A DNA stretch of 64,000 bases from Trichopria drosophilae (GCA_030407085.1 CM059587.1:92747001-92811000); one strand, 5' to 3'. Shown: positions 47,978 through 61,107, counted from the stretch's first letter. The notes: generated by a model not told the origin, from the sequence alone. Made by a program: numbers and translations.

Positions 47978-50736
47978 CGATAAATTGTAAATAGAAGTAA
48001 CGTACGATTTATTACAAGTAACAATATTATTTTCATCGATTGTAATTTTAAATTGTACCACAATAAAGTGCAAGATTATTACCGCGATTAATCATAATTA
48101 CGCGAAGAAAGTACGGTATTTACTATTATGAATTATTTTAGTTGTATTATCGCTACTCATATGGAATAACTAAAACGATGGAATTTCGCATGTTGAAAAA
48201 ATTGCATTGACTATTTCTATTAATAAAAGCATATTTGTTAATCAGGAATTTAGTCGAACTTATTAATAGATTTGTCTCGGTTAAATTTAAATCGGGTTTA
48301 TCTAAAGGTTATTGACTTTCACTCCGAGAACATATACACATTGTATATAAATAGTACACAAAAAATACTAATAATTTATACGATACTATTTTAATTTTGT
48401 TTCATTCTGTACTTTCTATCCTAACAAGTTCCGTTAGAAATGTTACAAAAATGAATGTACATTTACGAGATTTCATGTTTTTATGTTTTCCAGACATGCG
48501 CTAACTCAATTTTTTTAGACGTATAACTGCACTTTTAATATAATGATCTTAAGGTAGTTAAGCCCCGCGATATAGTATGTTTGACAAAAATATTTAATAA
48601 GGTTTCCAAGATTTTAATTTTTAATAATTACATTTTTAAAGAGGGAAAGTATCATTGTTCTTGAAAACATTGATACCTGTAAAGAAACTTTGTTCAGCAA
48701 CTTTTTTCACTGATTCAAACTTTCTTCTTATCTCCAGTTGAACATTTTTTAAAAATCAATAGATTTCAACGAATGAAGGCTTCTTTTTTGCGAAAAAAAT
48801 TCTCTACCACTTACCCCGACGAATTTTTCTAAATTTGTTACCAGCATTGACGAAATGTTTAGTTCCCACTAATTCGCTATTTAGTAAAATTTATTAAATA
48901 CTTTTCTAAGTGTATGTAAAAATTGAGATAAAAAAAGTAGACGAAAAATGCGTTTTCCTGCTATTTTTTACAAAACCATAGAAAATTAAATAAAATTCAC
49001 CATTCGAAAGAGCACCCCCGAAAATGGCAGAGTATTTTAAAATAACCATATACATATTCACCTAAAGCGGAGTGGAAGTTGTACATGAGAGAACGTTCAT
49101 TAAGTGGTTAAATAATCAATATAAGATTAAAGCGAGTCAATAAAGATTTCGTAGAGGTTATAGTCCTGAAGAAGACATCAAATTCGATATTGAAATGTAG
49201 GGTGTATTAAAGGTAGATTAATCTCAATGGTGTAGTTATGAGGATTAAAACCGTAGTCGAGATAACTACTCCATGAGCCCGAGGGTTATATTTTTCAGGG
49301 GTAGGAGGGAAACTGATTATATTTCAGACACTTAATGTGTTGGTCACTTTAAGAAATGCATAATTCCATAAATTATTCCAGATAAAACGAGAAACATTAA
49401 AAAAGAGGACGTCTGATTGTCTATTTCTCATCAATCTTTTATAAAATTCTTACTAATTCTCATGATTATTCAAAATTTTCCGAAAATCAATGAAAACATC
49501 CGGTCATAGTTGACGAGGTTTGACCCTATAACAAAATTATAAAATCTTTATGTGCTACGCAGTTGTATATAACGTTCCTTTATACGTATTGAAAAATACA
49601 TTTTTACGATACTTATTGGTAGTAATTAAAGAACTTAATAGTTATTGCTATTATACTAAAAGGACCATTAGATTAGTCTATTAAATTTAAGAAGAGATAA
49701 ATGGTTCTCGTGACACTGACAGAAATTAGATTTAAAATTTCCATTGTTTTTAGACATCTGCGTATCTCCTACTTGCAATGAGTTATCTATTGTTTTAATT
49801 AATAAAGTACGTGTCAATTTTCCTATGTAATACTCTAATTTTCAGATAAAACATTTGCTATTTTAATCCAAATTACCAATTATAGAACTAAATTCGATTC
49901 ACAAAGAAAATGTTCAAATGTAGAAGATAATATTTAAACAGGAGGTAGAAATACATCTCGACTTGGGAAAGAGACGAACCGTGCAGAAGAAAAAATGAAA
50001 TTAATTTGTTTCTAAGTATGGGCCACGAAACTTTAAATCGAATATCTATTCGTTTTATAACATTGTTTGTAACAACGTTGATAACATTGTTTATTCACAA
50101 TTTAATAATTAATTTTGCAATAACAATGATTAAATTTAAACAATTACAATTTTTTATCATATCAATTAAAAGTACAATATTTAATGTCCACTTCTACCAA
50201 GTATAATATAGATTCGTGCATTATCTTCCAAGATATTTATTTTTTAATGAAAAAGTGCACAAAATTTAAATTGTCCACAACTCCGCAAAATTAAATTTTT
50301 TCGAAAAATCGATCTTTTGAACCGGTCCTTTAACTCTTAATTATCTTTTCTTTCACATATTTTCAAATGAATACAGGAAATTTGCTGGTACACTTCAGGA
50401 ATTTGGAGTATTTTATAAAAATATCATTTTGATATCGTGATATGAAAATGGACGATTTTTGCAAAAAAAAAGCCGATCAACGCGATTTCTCACGATTTTC
50501 TACATTACAATACATTATGATAATGGTGGGAGTCAATAGAAAACGACAAAGGTAAATACAAATAAACGCACAGTAGCGGGGCACGAATTTTCCATTATAA
50601 ACGTGAACATTATTGATTAAAAAATAAACTCGCTAGTCAGTGTTACTCGTCGCAGTGATTCATAAACATCATTAATTTGTGTGGTAGAATGAATGAATGA
50701 TCATTTTACTCCCCCTAAATAAAAAAATATTGTTTA
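47978..50736. other. AT-rich non-coding stretch
   Basis: I recognise no gene or repeat. Frames are short and hydrophobic or basic because of the base composition. It immediately precedes, in genome coordinates, the donor side of the junctophilin exon, so it should be its 3' intron. Confidence 0.5.
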
Positions 50737-50774
50737 CACCACGGGCGTAAAACGACCATTTCACGCCCTTGGTG
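50737..50774. repeat. Short hairpin of the GGGCGTAAAA family
   Basis: CACCACGGGCGTAAAA is answered by TTTCACGCCCTTGGTG, a 16-base inverted repeat with two or three mismatches around a 6-base loop. Matching words occur at 21946-21965 and 51749-51854. It sits in the intron about 230 bases past the junctophilin exon's donor. Confidence 0.65.
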
Positions 50775-51009
50775 CAAAAAGTATTATTAGGACATTGTCC
50801 TACCTAGACATAATTGTTTTGTGTTCTTCCAGTGTTCTTTCAAAAGCCAAGAACATTTAATAAAATCGTACACATAAACAGAATTGTGGTTTACAGTCTG
50901 AATATACCATTGAAGTCCTATTAAAATTAGTAAAATTCTTATATAATTTCGTACATATTAATTCATGAATTTTGGTATAATAATTTATAAAAATTTGTTT
51001 GTTACTTAC

Positions 51010-51221
51010 CGCTGTCAGCATAAGTCTCAGAGCCATAGCCATCTTGGAGGCCATTAGCCCAAGTTCCTTCGTATTTGGCGGTGGAAGTTGTTGATTGTCT
51101 CACGCCATAACGACCCTTGAATCCTTGTGTCCATTCTCCTCGATACAGCCAACGTCCACGGGTCTCCATACCGAGACCATGGCGTTTGCCATTCTGCCAT
51201 TGTCCTTCGTAACAAGACCCA
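51010..51221 (-). CDS. jp: Junctophilin internal exon (MORN repeats)
   Basis: This is one 212-base internal exon of junctophilin, which holds plasma membrane and ER/SR together: MORN repeats bind the plasma membrane and a C-terminal anchor sits in the ER. The minus strand reads [17 protein letters not shown] (repeat 1), [16 protein letters not shown] (repeat 2), [16 protein letters not shown] (repeat 3) and ETYADSG (start of the next). The linker word [11 protein letters not shown] is a junctophilin hallmark. The acceptor is TTTATGATTTCAG before 51221 and the donor is GTAAGT from 51009. The exon starts with the third base of a codon and ends with the first base of one. The ATG further upstream in the open frame is intronic, so no start codon belongs here. 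No other exon was found in the window. A different MORN protein is unlikely given the linker. Confidence 0.93.
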
Positions 51222-51456
51222 CTGAAATCATAAATCATTAATCAGTGATTAATTTCAAAATTTAAATTCGATATTTATAAAGCTTATTTTTCATTTAAGA
51301 GACCTCTTTTTGCACCTCTAAAAATTCTGACAAACTTAAAAAAAGACACTATTACAACTTGGAGAGTATTTATTCATAATTTTTGGACGATCTAGTTACT
51401 AATAATTTATTCGAATGATTTATGAACTATGTGAAATCAGTATTTTTTTATTTTTA

Positions 51457-51475
51457 TGCTGTCGTATCGACAGCA
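51457..51475. repeat. Perfect 8-bp hairpin
   Basis: TGCTGTCG-TAT-CGACAGCA is a perfect inverted repeat with a three-base loop, in the intron upstream (in gene sense) of the junctophilin exon. It may be chance or a protein-binding palindrome. Confidence 0.5.
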
Positions 51476-51748
51476 GTGCATATAAAGAATGTATCTAAAC
51501 CATGAAATACGGGCGAATATGCAACATTGTTAATAGAGGAATTAAAATGGACGTTATTTATAGCTGACATATGAAATTTAGACTACAACCACCTGTGACT
51601 TTTTGCAGGAAACGTTATGCTTTACAAAAAAGATTAAGTACCCTTTTGGTGTATTTTGCTTTGTTTTCGGTACATTAGCATAAAATATTAAAAATGCTAA
51701 TTTTTACTCTTTTAACAAACATTGCATATGTTTAATAATACTTTTCAT

Positions 51749-51854
51749 ACCAAGGGCGTAAAATAAATAAGAGTTTTACGCCTCAGATGGTGATCGCGCG
51801 CCCGTGGGACGGTGAAGTCAGCAAAAAGAGGCGTCAAATAGATATTTTACGCCT
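51749..51854. repeat. GGGCGTAAAA-family element
   Basis: ACCAAGGGCGTAAAATAAA is followed by GAGTTTTACGCCTCAGATGG, an inverted partner, then GCGCGCCCGTGGG, AAAGAGGCGTCAAATAG and ATTTTACGCCTG. The repeated (G)GGCGTAAAA and TTTTACGCC words in both orientations match 50737-50774 and 21822-21970. Non-coding. Confidence 0.6.
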
Positions 51855-54222
51855 GCTCAAGCGAAAAATAAATTATTATCATTAAATCGATTTGAAATTA
51901 TAAACAAATATTCTCCAAGGTGTATAAAGGTGTACCTATTCGTAAAATTTTTTTTTTTAGATTTCGTATTTAATCACTATTTTCAGTTTGTCCGCGCAGT
52001 GACTACTTACTTCCTTGATTCGGTAGAATTCACTTATAATCTTTCTGCGTGTATTCTATCAGAGAACTATTACTTGTTATGTATTTCAAAATAAATAGAT
52101 ACAATTGGATAACAAAACTGGTTGGACTTTATTTGATTCTCGTAACTATGAATGATTTTGACAATAAAATCGGACCTGTACTCTCTAAACTTGAATTATT
52201 AAAAAACGACTTATCTACAGCGAAAAGTGGGTTACCACCAATTAGTAAGTTTTTTTCTGACAAATAGTACGAAAGTACAAATTCATTAGTAAAATTCTAC
52301 TAATTTACAAGTAGATATTCACTTTTTTAGTTTAGTAGTTTTTAGAATTGGTAATAAATTAGTAGGTTTTAACTTTTTATTAGCAAAAATGATTACTAAT
52401 TCATTTGGTGACTCACTCTTCATTTTCTTATTGGTAGTTTTTTACTAATTCAGATTTAGAGAATAGATAGTACGAAATGAGCATTGCTCTTTATAACTAA
52501 GAGTTTTTTGGTTTATTTCATATTGGATATTAGATTAAATTTGCCTAATTTAATTAGCGATTCTTAACGATTTTCTGCTTAAGAAAGTTCATAATCTATG
52601 TGAAAACATGCTTACTCACGTACAGAAAAAAAAAAAAAGAAATAGTTCTATATATAAAAACTATATTTTTTATTCGGTTTAGCTGTTTACATTCCTACCT
52701 ATTTTGTCGATATTTTGACTATTTAGATAGTAAAATTAACTAAGAACCTGTGTCTTAGTTTCAACTATTTTATTTTTTCGTACAATTACGCAATTAAATA
52801 AAATTAGAAATATTTCTAAACCAATAACAGTGATTTATATTACAATATTTAAACTGTTGAATTTGTATAAATATATTTTACGGTACTACAGTCGTAATAT
52901 CCGATTTTACGTACGCATAGTAAAAATGTTCTGAATTTTAATTAATTCACAACCTGATATTTTGAGTTTACTACGCATTATTTGATTTAGTAACCTACAT
53001 AGGATACGATGTTGGTATGATGGATAATGAAATCCAACAATTTGGGAATACAATTTCAGATTTATTATCCAAGCAATAAAATAACTCATTTGCAATAAAC
53101 AATTAAGCTGGCAGTTGCCAATAATTGCAAAAAAAATCTAATAAAGAATGCCTGTATAAACTTTTTATTATACTTTTCTACCAATATTCCAGTTTTTTAA
53201 AATATTTTCTGTAACGTTAATTTTTTTCAATTAATAGTATCGACCAGTTTCAGTATAAACACTATCGGTTGAAGTTTTGATTAATTTTTGGTCTTAAAAA
53301 GAGATATAATCTATAAAAATGTAAATTTATAACACGGCGTCATAGAAAAATTAAGTTTAATTAAATTATCATATTTCATTTAACCATAAATTTTAAATAT
53401 TAGTTTGTGTAAATTATGCTGATATTACATAAATCGTAGAATATTGGTCGAAAGTTTTCTCTACTATAGTAAGTAAATATATACAGAAATTAGAATAGTT
53501 ATAACCTGTATAAAAGAGTAGTAAATGTTTGGAAGTTTAGATTAGCACACATAACCTTTTTATTATCAATGGTAGACAATATTTTAAAAAATATTAGGAA
53601 ATATTCAATATAAAGTATGTTTAGTATTAATGGTAAATCTAGTAATAATTATTGATAATTATTGTAATTAGTATATCATTGATCTGCGATTCATGGTTAA
53701 TACGAGAAACTAACTAAAAAAATATTTCCTTGATTAATTCAGCTCTTTTTTAGTTGATTAAATTAATTTATTATTTAGCACTAAGGTATTGTGAACTAAT
53801 TTATTAATCATTATTATAATTCATTATTCTCACCACGCTTTCCCCGTGATTAGTATCGATAGGTATATTTAACTTTATTATACTAACTTAATGTATTATT
53901 TAGAAATTTAAACACAAATAAAATTAAAGAAATTATATAGTTTGAGTAAAGTGTTAATTATTCTTGTAATTTTGCCTTATTTATGGAAGAGGAATACCGA
54001 ATTTTGACATGATTATTATTTTTATTCCCAATCAATTCTATATATTTTTTCGAGTGAAAATACCTTTATGGAATGAAAATTGTGGATTAAAAGAGTGAAT
54101 TGCCTTACTTTAAGACTGGATTTTTACTCTTTGTAAAGAATGTTTTCACTCCGTAAAGTGTGAATTCTCACTCCAAGAAATTCATAGAGAATCATGAACA
54201 AGCACAAAAGTAAACCACTTTA
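51855..54222. other. AT-rich non-coding stretch
   Basis: No exon, RNA gene or named repeat is recognised. Under the junctophilin model this is 5' intron sequence of the gene. Confidence 0.5.
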
Positions 54223-54471
54223 CAAACGTCCCGGTATATTTGCCCCTTCGGTTCCTTGCCTTCCCCTTTCGTCTCCTTATTTTGGTTAAAAGACTTCTCC
54301 ACTCTCCTCTGTTACGTTACGTTCGTGACGTCCCAGCAGGCCCTTTCTGAGGCCCCAGCGCGCAAGGTGGGGGAAAAAGAGAGCGGCGACAGACAAATAT
54401 AACGAGACGGGACTGGGCAAATATGCTGAGACGTAAATATAGCGAGACGCAAATATACCGGGACTCTACTG
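54223..54471. mobile_element. CAGTAGAGTCCCGG-type MITE, copy 1
   Basis: The right end reads CCGGGACTCTACTG, inverse of the family start CAGTAGAGTCCCGG. The left end, after a TA, is the shortened CAAACGTCCCGGTATATTTG. Inside, TATATTTGCCCCTTCGGTTC and several AAATATAGCGAGACG/AAATATAACGAGACG words recur. The copy at 56672-56832 shares GGGGGAAAAAGAGA, CGGCGACAGACAAATATAAC and GACTGGGCAAATAT or close variants. Frames of 72 and 60 codons across it are chance. A pogo-group origin is inferred from the CAGTAG end. Confidence 0.8.
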
Positions 54472-56671
54472 CAAATGAAAGGGAAGGCAAATAATTCAAT
54501 CGAAATCCTGATTAAAATTCTATGTTGCAAACAAGCAGAATAACAATATTAAATTTGATAATAATAATTATAATAACTTTGAAGTTGATTATATTTAATT
54601 GGTAATATCTAACAACAAACATAAAAGCTATCTTTATTGAAAAGTAGTCATTATCAAGATTATGTATTACAATGAAACATTCCAATCATCACAAACCCCA
54701 GATGAATTAGGAGTGCACCAATCTAATTAGAGTTTCCAGTAATTATGAACTAATAACAATATATATCGCGTAATTATGAGCAATTGTAGAATTGAACAAA
54801 AACATTTCCGTATGAAGGAAATAAATGAAAATCATTGTAAATCAATTTTCAAATTGAGAATAAAATTGTCATAGATGATTTCCATAAGTATTTCACTTAA
54901 GAAATTATGTCAAACAAAAACATAAATTTTGAAAACAAATTTTTAAGTAAAGTATTTTAATATTTTTAACGAGATAAGATGTTCAAATTGAAGGAAACCA
55001 TAATTTAGTATATCTCATACTGTACACTTACTCAGTGTTTTTTGAAAAACAAAAACATGAATTTATGGAGTATTAAACAAATTCGAAAATATTCTGTCAC
55101 TGCATACATAAAATGTGGTAATGTTTATTAAATAATGTTTTCAAAAAATTACCAAGAACCTTCTAATTTTAGGAGATTTTTTACAGAGATTACAATTTTT
55201 AGCAGATCACAGAACAAACTTATACCAACTAATTAGTCGTGTTGACTTTTAAAAAAAGGAAATCATTTAGTCCCGAAATTTTTAGTCAAGTATTAAATAT
55301 ATTATTCGCTGGTTTTCACTGTAAAATCAGTCATTTCTTATACGAATTACTAAAGAATACTCTTTAACTAATTAGCTAAACTAGTTTATGTTGATAGACG
55401 TACTAGTTCCTCTATAAGCGTTTTAAGAACTGCAAGAATCCTTCTAAATGGTCGTTCTCGAAGAACTTATTTGCAGCAGTCTGGAATTTGGATAATCTAT
55501 GTAATACTTCAGACGTGTCTAATATAAGATACAAGGCAGCAATAATTTTTGTATCGTATAATAATTATTTAAAAATCATATATTTTTATTGGCGAAATAA
55601 CATAAATACATAAAATTTTAATTAAAATATTTGCATAACCACAATCGTTCTAAATATCAACATATGCAAATCGACATAACAGGAATGGTTAGGTATAAAA
55701 TCGAAGCCTGTGAATATCAACCCCATTAGCAAGTGAATAACTTCAGTAATTAGGTAGTTATAATGTTTCAGCTACTGCAGACATATCCCTGGTATTTGTA
55801 AAATGCTACCAGATAAATTAAACTCTGTAGATAATTATTGAATAATTCCGAATTAGTTCGAATAGTAATTAGCAAGAAATATTAAAAGCGGTTTATTTAA
55901 CGCATCATTATCATAAAACAAACGATCCTAATCATTCTGCAGCCAGAAACCGAAGCATCTGTCAAATACACGAGAGTCTGACCTTGTTCCAGTTACGCAT
56001 TCACGCCGCTCCTTTGCTCATGTTGAGATTTATCCCTCCGTGGAATATCATGGATTCAGAAACACACAATTTTCCAAAAGTATAAAATTAAGTAAATACA
56101 ATTTTTAAATCGACTAGTTAATAAATACGCAGTTAAAAAGTATCTTTAAGGGCGAAACAAGTAAACTTTTTAAATATCGACATTTTTCATTTAAATTCAT
56201 TTTAGGGGTTAATTGAAAAAATTAAATGTCAGTTCTGTTGCAATAATTCTGAAATATGCTCATATACAGCAATTAAAACTTTAAATACCCTTATACCCTT
56301 TAAAAAACACCGAACTGAAACTTGAAAAATATAGTTCAAACTTTCTCTCATAATGCACGTGGGCTTTTTTTATGTTGCGTCGTTGTTTTTGTAAACAATT
56401 TGTGCGTTCTGCTATCAAGAAATTATTTACTTTTTTTTTTAATATATATGATTTTAAAAATCGATTCTTTTATATCGCCTCCGATTGTACTGCGCAAAAT
56501 GGAGATTTTAAACATGATTCGATAAATTTTTTAAAAACAATCAAAATGTATCAGTTCTACAGCCAATTTTAGAGCGACTTTTTTACTTCAAATTGACTCC
56601 ATTTTGCTTCAAAACAATTTTTCGAAAAAATCTGTGGATGGCAGCTAGATTTTCGGTTGCATTTTAAGAAA
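54472..56671. other. Non-coding; GC-richer patch at 55930-56050
   Basis: The patch contains CAGCCAGAAACCGAAGCATC and CACGCCGCTCCTTTGCTC. Neither strand gives a junctophilin-like or other recognisable peptide, and I see no paired splice sites. The rest is AT-rich. Confidence 0.4.
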
Positions 56672-56832
56672 AAGTCCCGGTATATTTGCCTGTTCGGTTC
56701 CTCGCCTTCCCCTCCCATCTCCTTATATTTGACAAAAGAAAAGGTGGGGGAAAAAGAGAACGGCGACAGACAAATATAACAAGACGGAACTGGGCAAATA
56801 TTCTGGGACGTAAATATAGCGAGAATCAACTG
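56672..56832. mobile_element. CAGTAGAGTCCCGG-type MITE, copy 2 (partly deleted)
   Basis: It begins AAGTCCCGGTATATTTGCC with the first bases of the end lost, and finishes TAGCGAGAATCAACTG before a TA. It shares most of its interior with the copy at 54223-54471, in the same orientation, but is about 90 bases shorter. The 97-codon minus frame and 71-codon plus frame that run through it contain translated repeat sequence and are not genes. Confidence 0.75.
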
Positions 56833-59800
56833 TACTTTCATCGAGGACAAAAGAATATTCATGCCTATTTTTTATTGCTTCATTTTGGTATTCCGCCTTA
56901 ATAATATGTTAATAGCGATATTATTGTTAGTTAAATAATATTTTTCAATTATTTAGTACACTTTTTAATGCTAATCTTTTACTGATTAATTTGAGATAAT
57001 GGAAAAAATGTTGCCTCATAAAAATTGTTAACTTTTTGATATATGATTAAAATTAAAATTTAATTATCGTTTTTCTCAATTATCATTTGAATTTTGAAGT
57101 TAATTACTTTTTACGATTTACGATTACAAATAAAAACGTCAATTATTGGTTTTTTTTTCGATTTTGAATTCATGATTAAGATTATTTAATTTTATATAAA
57201 TTTATTCGACTATTGACTGTTCTGTTTTCATTATGATTACAGCTAAATTCTTAACGAATCCATTTTAAATAAACCTTCACTTATTTGCATTTTACATAAA
57301 AGTTAACGTAAATTACAGTTATATTAAGTATTGTAATAATTTAATAATAAGTTACGAATGCACGGAAAAAAGAGTTAGCTGTCCTAACAAATAAGTTTTT
57401 AGGCTTAGTATCTAGATGGTAAACCTGACTACTTATATGTTAGGATAACAAACTCTTTTTTCTTTGTGAGACTACGAAAAAAGACTTTTATATTTCCATG
57501 TAACGTTTCCATTAAGTGCTTCTTATAATTGATAAGTAATAATTATTTAAATAATATAGAAGACGTTTATTCAAGAATAAATTTTATTGACGAACTTAGC
57601 TCATAAGTTGCTATCAATTCGGAGAATTTTCAAGATGACTGTATAATCAACTAATATGCTGGAACTATTAAAATTCTCATACCTCATTAAAACATGTAGT
57701 ATATTCAAACGTGTATATTGAATCTAAAAATGTATCACAATTTGTAGATTATTAAATAATTTTTCAATTTTGAAAGAAAAAAAAACGAAATTTTTTTGAA
57801 TCTGTGCATAAATATTTAAAGCTTGTCAAATAAGTTAATTGCAAGTTAACTCCCGAATTTGATCATTCTGTTTTATTGTAAATTTAGAATAATGAAACGT
57901 CAATAGGTCTTAATATTGCTAATGAATTTCTAGACGTTGTGGAGGATTTCGTGTGATTTTATTTTATTCTAAGAATTTCTTATCGATGATTAATTAGTAA
58001 GGGTTGAAATTTAAATCATTACAAAAAATCAAATCGTCTCAATAATAGTTCTCAAACAAGAAATGAATCATAAAATATGAAATAAAATTGATCAATCTCT
58101 ATTCATTAAAACATTTTGTATAATTTACATCTAAAAGGTATGGAAGTATAAAAAGCTAAAATTAAATAGGTTTTCTAAAATGTCTAATTAATATACTTCA
58201 ATAATATTCTATAATACAAATATTAGTTAATTCAGACATTTTGAAGAATATAGCATAAATCATATATTCTATATTTATAATCATTGTGTTTTATGCTGTA
58301 AACGAAATTCATCTAAATCATGATACTGAATGAACACCATTTAGCAAATTGTTCGTTAAAACACTAAAATGTTTGTTGAAATTACTCAATAACATATTTT
58401 GTCAATATTACTATGTTTTTAGTGTGCCAACCAATCCATTTTTTTTCTTTTGAAAATCAGATTAGATAAAAATTGGTAATTTTCTAATTAATGTTATTTA
58501 TAAATACTTTTGTACCTTCAAATCATTTATAAATTTTCTGGTACCATTGTCATCTTTCTGTTTGGGAAGTTTACGAAATACAAAGCGGCTTTCAGATCAC
58601 TGTCAATGATAATGTAAATTTTTGACCGAATGTGCACCTCTCGATGCTATTTTCAGCCGTGTATAACAAAGACCTTTCTTTTTACATATATTCGTCATGA
58701 ATAATTTTGATCTATCAGTTTCAAAGTTCCTCCTATCTTTAAAATGAAACGAAAAATATTTACGACATCGCCAAATAATGTAAAATATAAATAAATAAAT
58801 AAAATCTTCTTTTCCAAAGTAAAAATCTTCATATATATAACATTTCATCTAATTTATTCAGGTCCTCATCAGAAAAGTATTATAAATAACTAAAATCATA
58901 TATAAAATAAAATGATATACAAAATACAAAATTCAGTAAAATTTATTATAAGTCTAAAAAACTTTTCAGCATGAAATTTTAATAAAAAAAAAAATGAAAA
59001 AGATTCAAAAGATCCCCCTCACTTGTAAAGTCCAATATGATTGGCCTTGTAAAACAAAGTATAAAAGTCCATTGGTTAAAATCAATACACTAATATTATA
59101 AAAACCTAAAAAAGAATTAAATCAATAAGTTTAAAAGTAAACTCTGTAAGGAAAATAAATTAAAACCGAAATTGAGAAAACCCACGAGTGAATATACCGA
59201 ACTATTTGTAATAATCGAGTAACGAACACTGAAAAGTCATTTGAACGTTGTTGAAAAAATTCTTAATAGAAGTTATTTCTTGGAGTGAACGGAAAGTAAT
59301 TTAGAAATGTTATTATTGTCTAAAATATTCGTGTCTTTGTAAGTAACTTAACAAAAGAGTTTTTTATGAACCTTTAGAAAATTGTTGATATTATGTTTTT
59401 ACAATTTTTCTTTAAAATGTTCAGTAACATCGAATTATTTTAGCAATTGTAGTACCAAACTTCTTAAAAAAATTGGCGGTATTAAAAAAAATGCTAATGA
59501 ACCCTTCATTAATACACGAATTGTAGTGAGATTTATATTGAAAAGTAACGAAACTTTTGAAAGTTTTTTTTTTAAATTTGTTCATATTTGATTTTTATAT
59601 ATAAATTTGACGCTAAAAAATTAATCTGGATACCTCAATACATGCGCTCTATGGAGCTATAAATCGTAACACCGTAATCTCAGTTTTATTTTCAAAAAGA
59701 ATAACAATTGAAATTAACTGCGACGGTTATCAAAAAATCTTTTGTTTAAATATCACAAAGATGAGATTTCCAGAAGATTGAAACAAAGCAATAACATTTT

Positions 59801-60916
59801 AACCTGTTATTAAAAAAATTCTAATATTAAAATATGTTGGCTTGTATTATTTTGGTTTATATTAAGGGGATTAGTTTAGTAACTTCAACTAAGAACTTCA
59901 TAGTAAAGAAGTGAAAAGAAATCCATTGATTACAAAAATAGATTATTAATTTTATGCTTATTTAATTTTACATGAATCGAGAGTGCTTCAGGTTTATTTT
60001 AAAAGAACATTTATAGCATTTTCTGGAGGAAATATTTTTGTTTAGTAAAATTCCCTCTCTTTTGGCAGGAATAGAAAATACTTTGCCACGAGAAAAGAGC
60101 ACTGGCGTACTTCTGTCGACAGAATGCAATAACTTGAGTGGTCGTAAAATAGTTCGTTAATCCCTCGCGATCTTTAGACCGAAATGATTTTCGAAGTATT
60201 CCCAAGGAGGATTTATAATTGGGAGTTTTTAATAATATTGAGCACCCTTACTAATGGATCGTTTTTCGGTTATAACTACATCAAGGAAACCATTTGTTTA
60301 CTGGAAACAAATCGACTTAAAATTTGGCTGTTCTTTAATAATATTTATAAATTCTTATGTATATTTTAGATATACTATGATTTCTTATATTTTCATTGTT
60401 TCGTTCTATTTGGAGAAGCCGTTGTTATAAATCTAATCTAGTACAGAGAGATAAAGATCCCATTTTTTTCATATAATTGTAAATCACTTTTAGTAAAAAA
60501 TAAACAATAATATATAGTAACACTATATAATATTACTACGAAAAAACAATATTGGCACAAAATATGCTGGAAAAGTAATATATTATTAAATTCTTGAAAG
60601 TATTTAGAGACTTTATTACAGAGTTTTTAACGTACATTTTGTTAATTACACTAAAATTTACTTAATCGACCTTCGTTTAGTTATCTGAATTATATGCAAT
60701 ACAAACTAATGTGACTACTGCATAATTTAGTTAAATTTACGAAATATTTTTAAAGACGTACGATTTACCTTATTCTTTATGTTTTTTAAATGTGCATGAA
60801 TTGAGGAAACTAAAAGGTTATTAAAAACGATATGAAAACATAATCGAAACCCAGATTGGCAAGTTTTTTTGTATAAAAATTTCTAGGATAAAAAAATTTA
60901 ATTGCATTTGCCTTTA
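56833..60916. other. AT-rich non-coding stretch
   Basis: Apart from the small element at 57361-57468 I recognise nothing here. A minus frame of 81 codons (58603-58848) and plus frames of 69 and 61 codons (59382, 60184) look like chance frames. Confidence 0.45.
57361..57468. mobile_element. 108-bp MITE, CACGGAAAAAAGAGTT ends
   Basis: CACGGAAAAAAGAGTTAG on the left is inverted as AACTCTTTTTTCTTTGTG on the right. Inside, CTGTCCTAACA pairs with TGTTAGGATAAC, AATAAG with CTTATA, and TTAGTA with TGACTA. The pairing continues across most of the length. It is a typical very short miniature inverted-repeat element. Confidence 0.75.
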
Positions 60917-61107
60917 CAGTAGCCCCCCCTCCCCCAATATTTACATTCCCAATATTTTCTATACACTGGTTGACGCATGCGCGTTCTATAATGTGTGTTG
61001 GTGGAGTGGGGGAAAAATTTCTTCACCTCACTAGGCAAATATTGGGATGGTTAGAAAAGGAAAAAAAAGAACAAGGAAACAAATAATGGGGGGGGGGGGG
61101 GGCACTG
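60917..61107. mobile_element. CAGTAG-type MITE with poly-C/poly-G ends, copy 3
   Basis: The left end CAGTAGCCCCCCCTCCCCC after TA and the right end, a G run of at least 15 followed by CACTG before TA, are inverted copies. AATATTTAC/CAAATATTGGG words are subterminal. The middle GACGCATGCGCGTTCTATA is the inverse of the corresponding part of the copy at 15461-15791. Both ends and both TA flanks are intact, so this is the best reference copy of the family here. Confidence 0.85.

Noticed and set aside
56569..56901. 97-codon minus and 71-codon plus frames as genes
   Set aside because: Both include translated sequence of the CAGTAGAGTCCCGG-type MITE; a similar peptide appears at 54312-54530 for the same reason.
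58840..58880. Minus-strand CTGATGAGGACC as a hammerhead ribozyme core
   Set aside because: The required GAAA at the end of helix II is missing and no helix I or III pairs.
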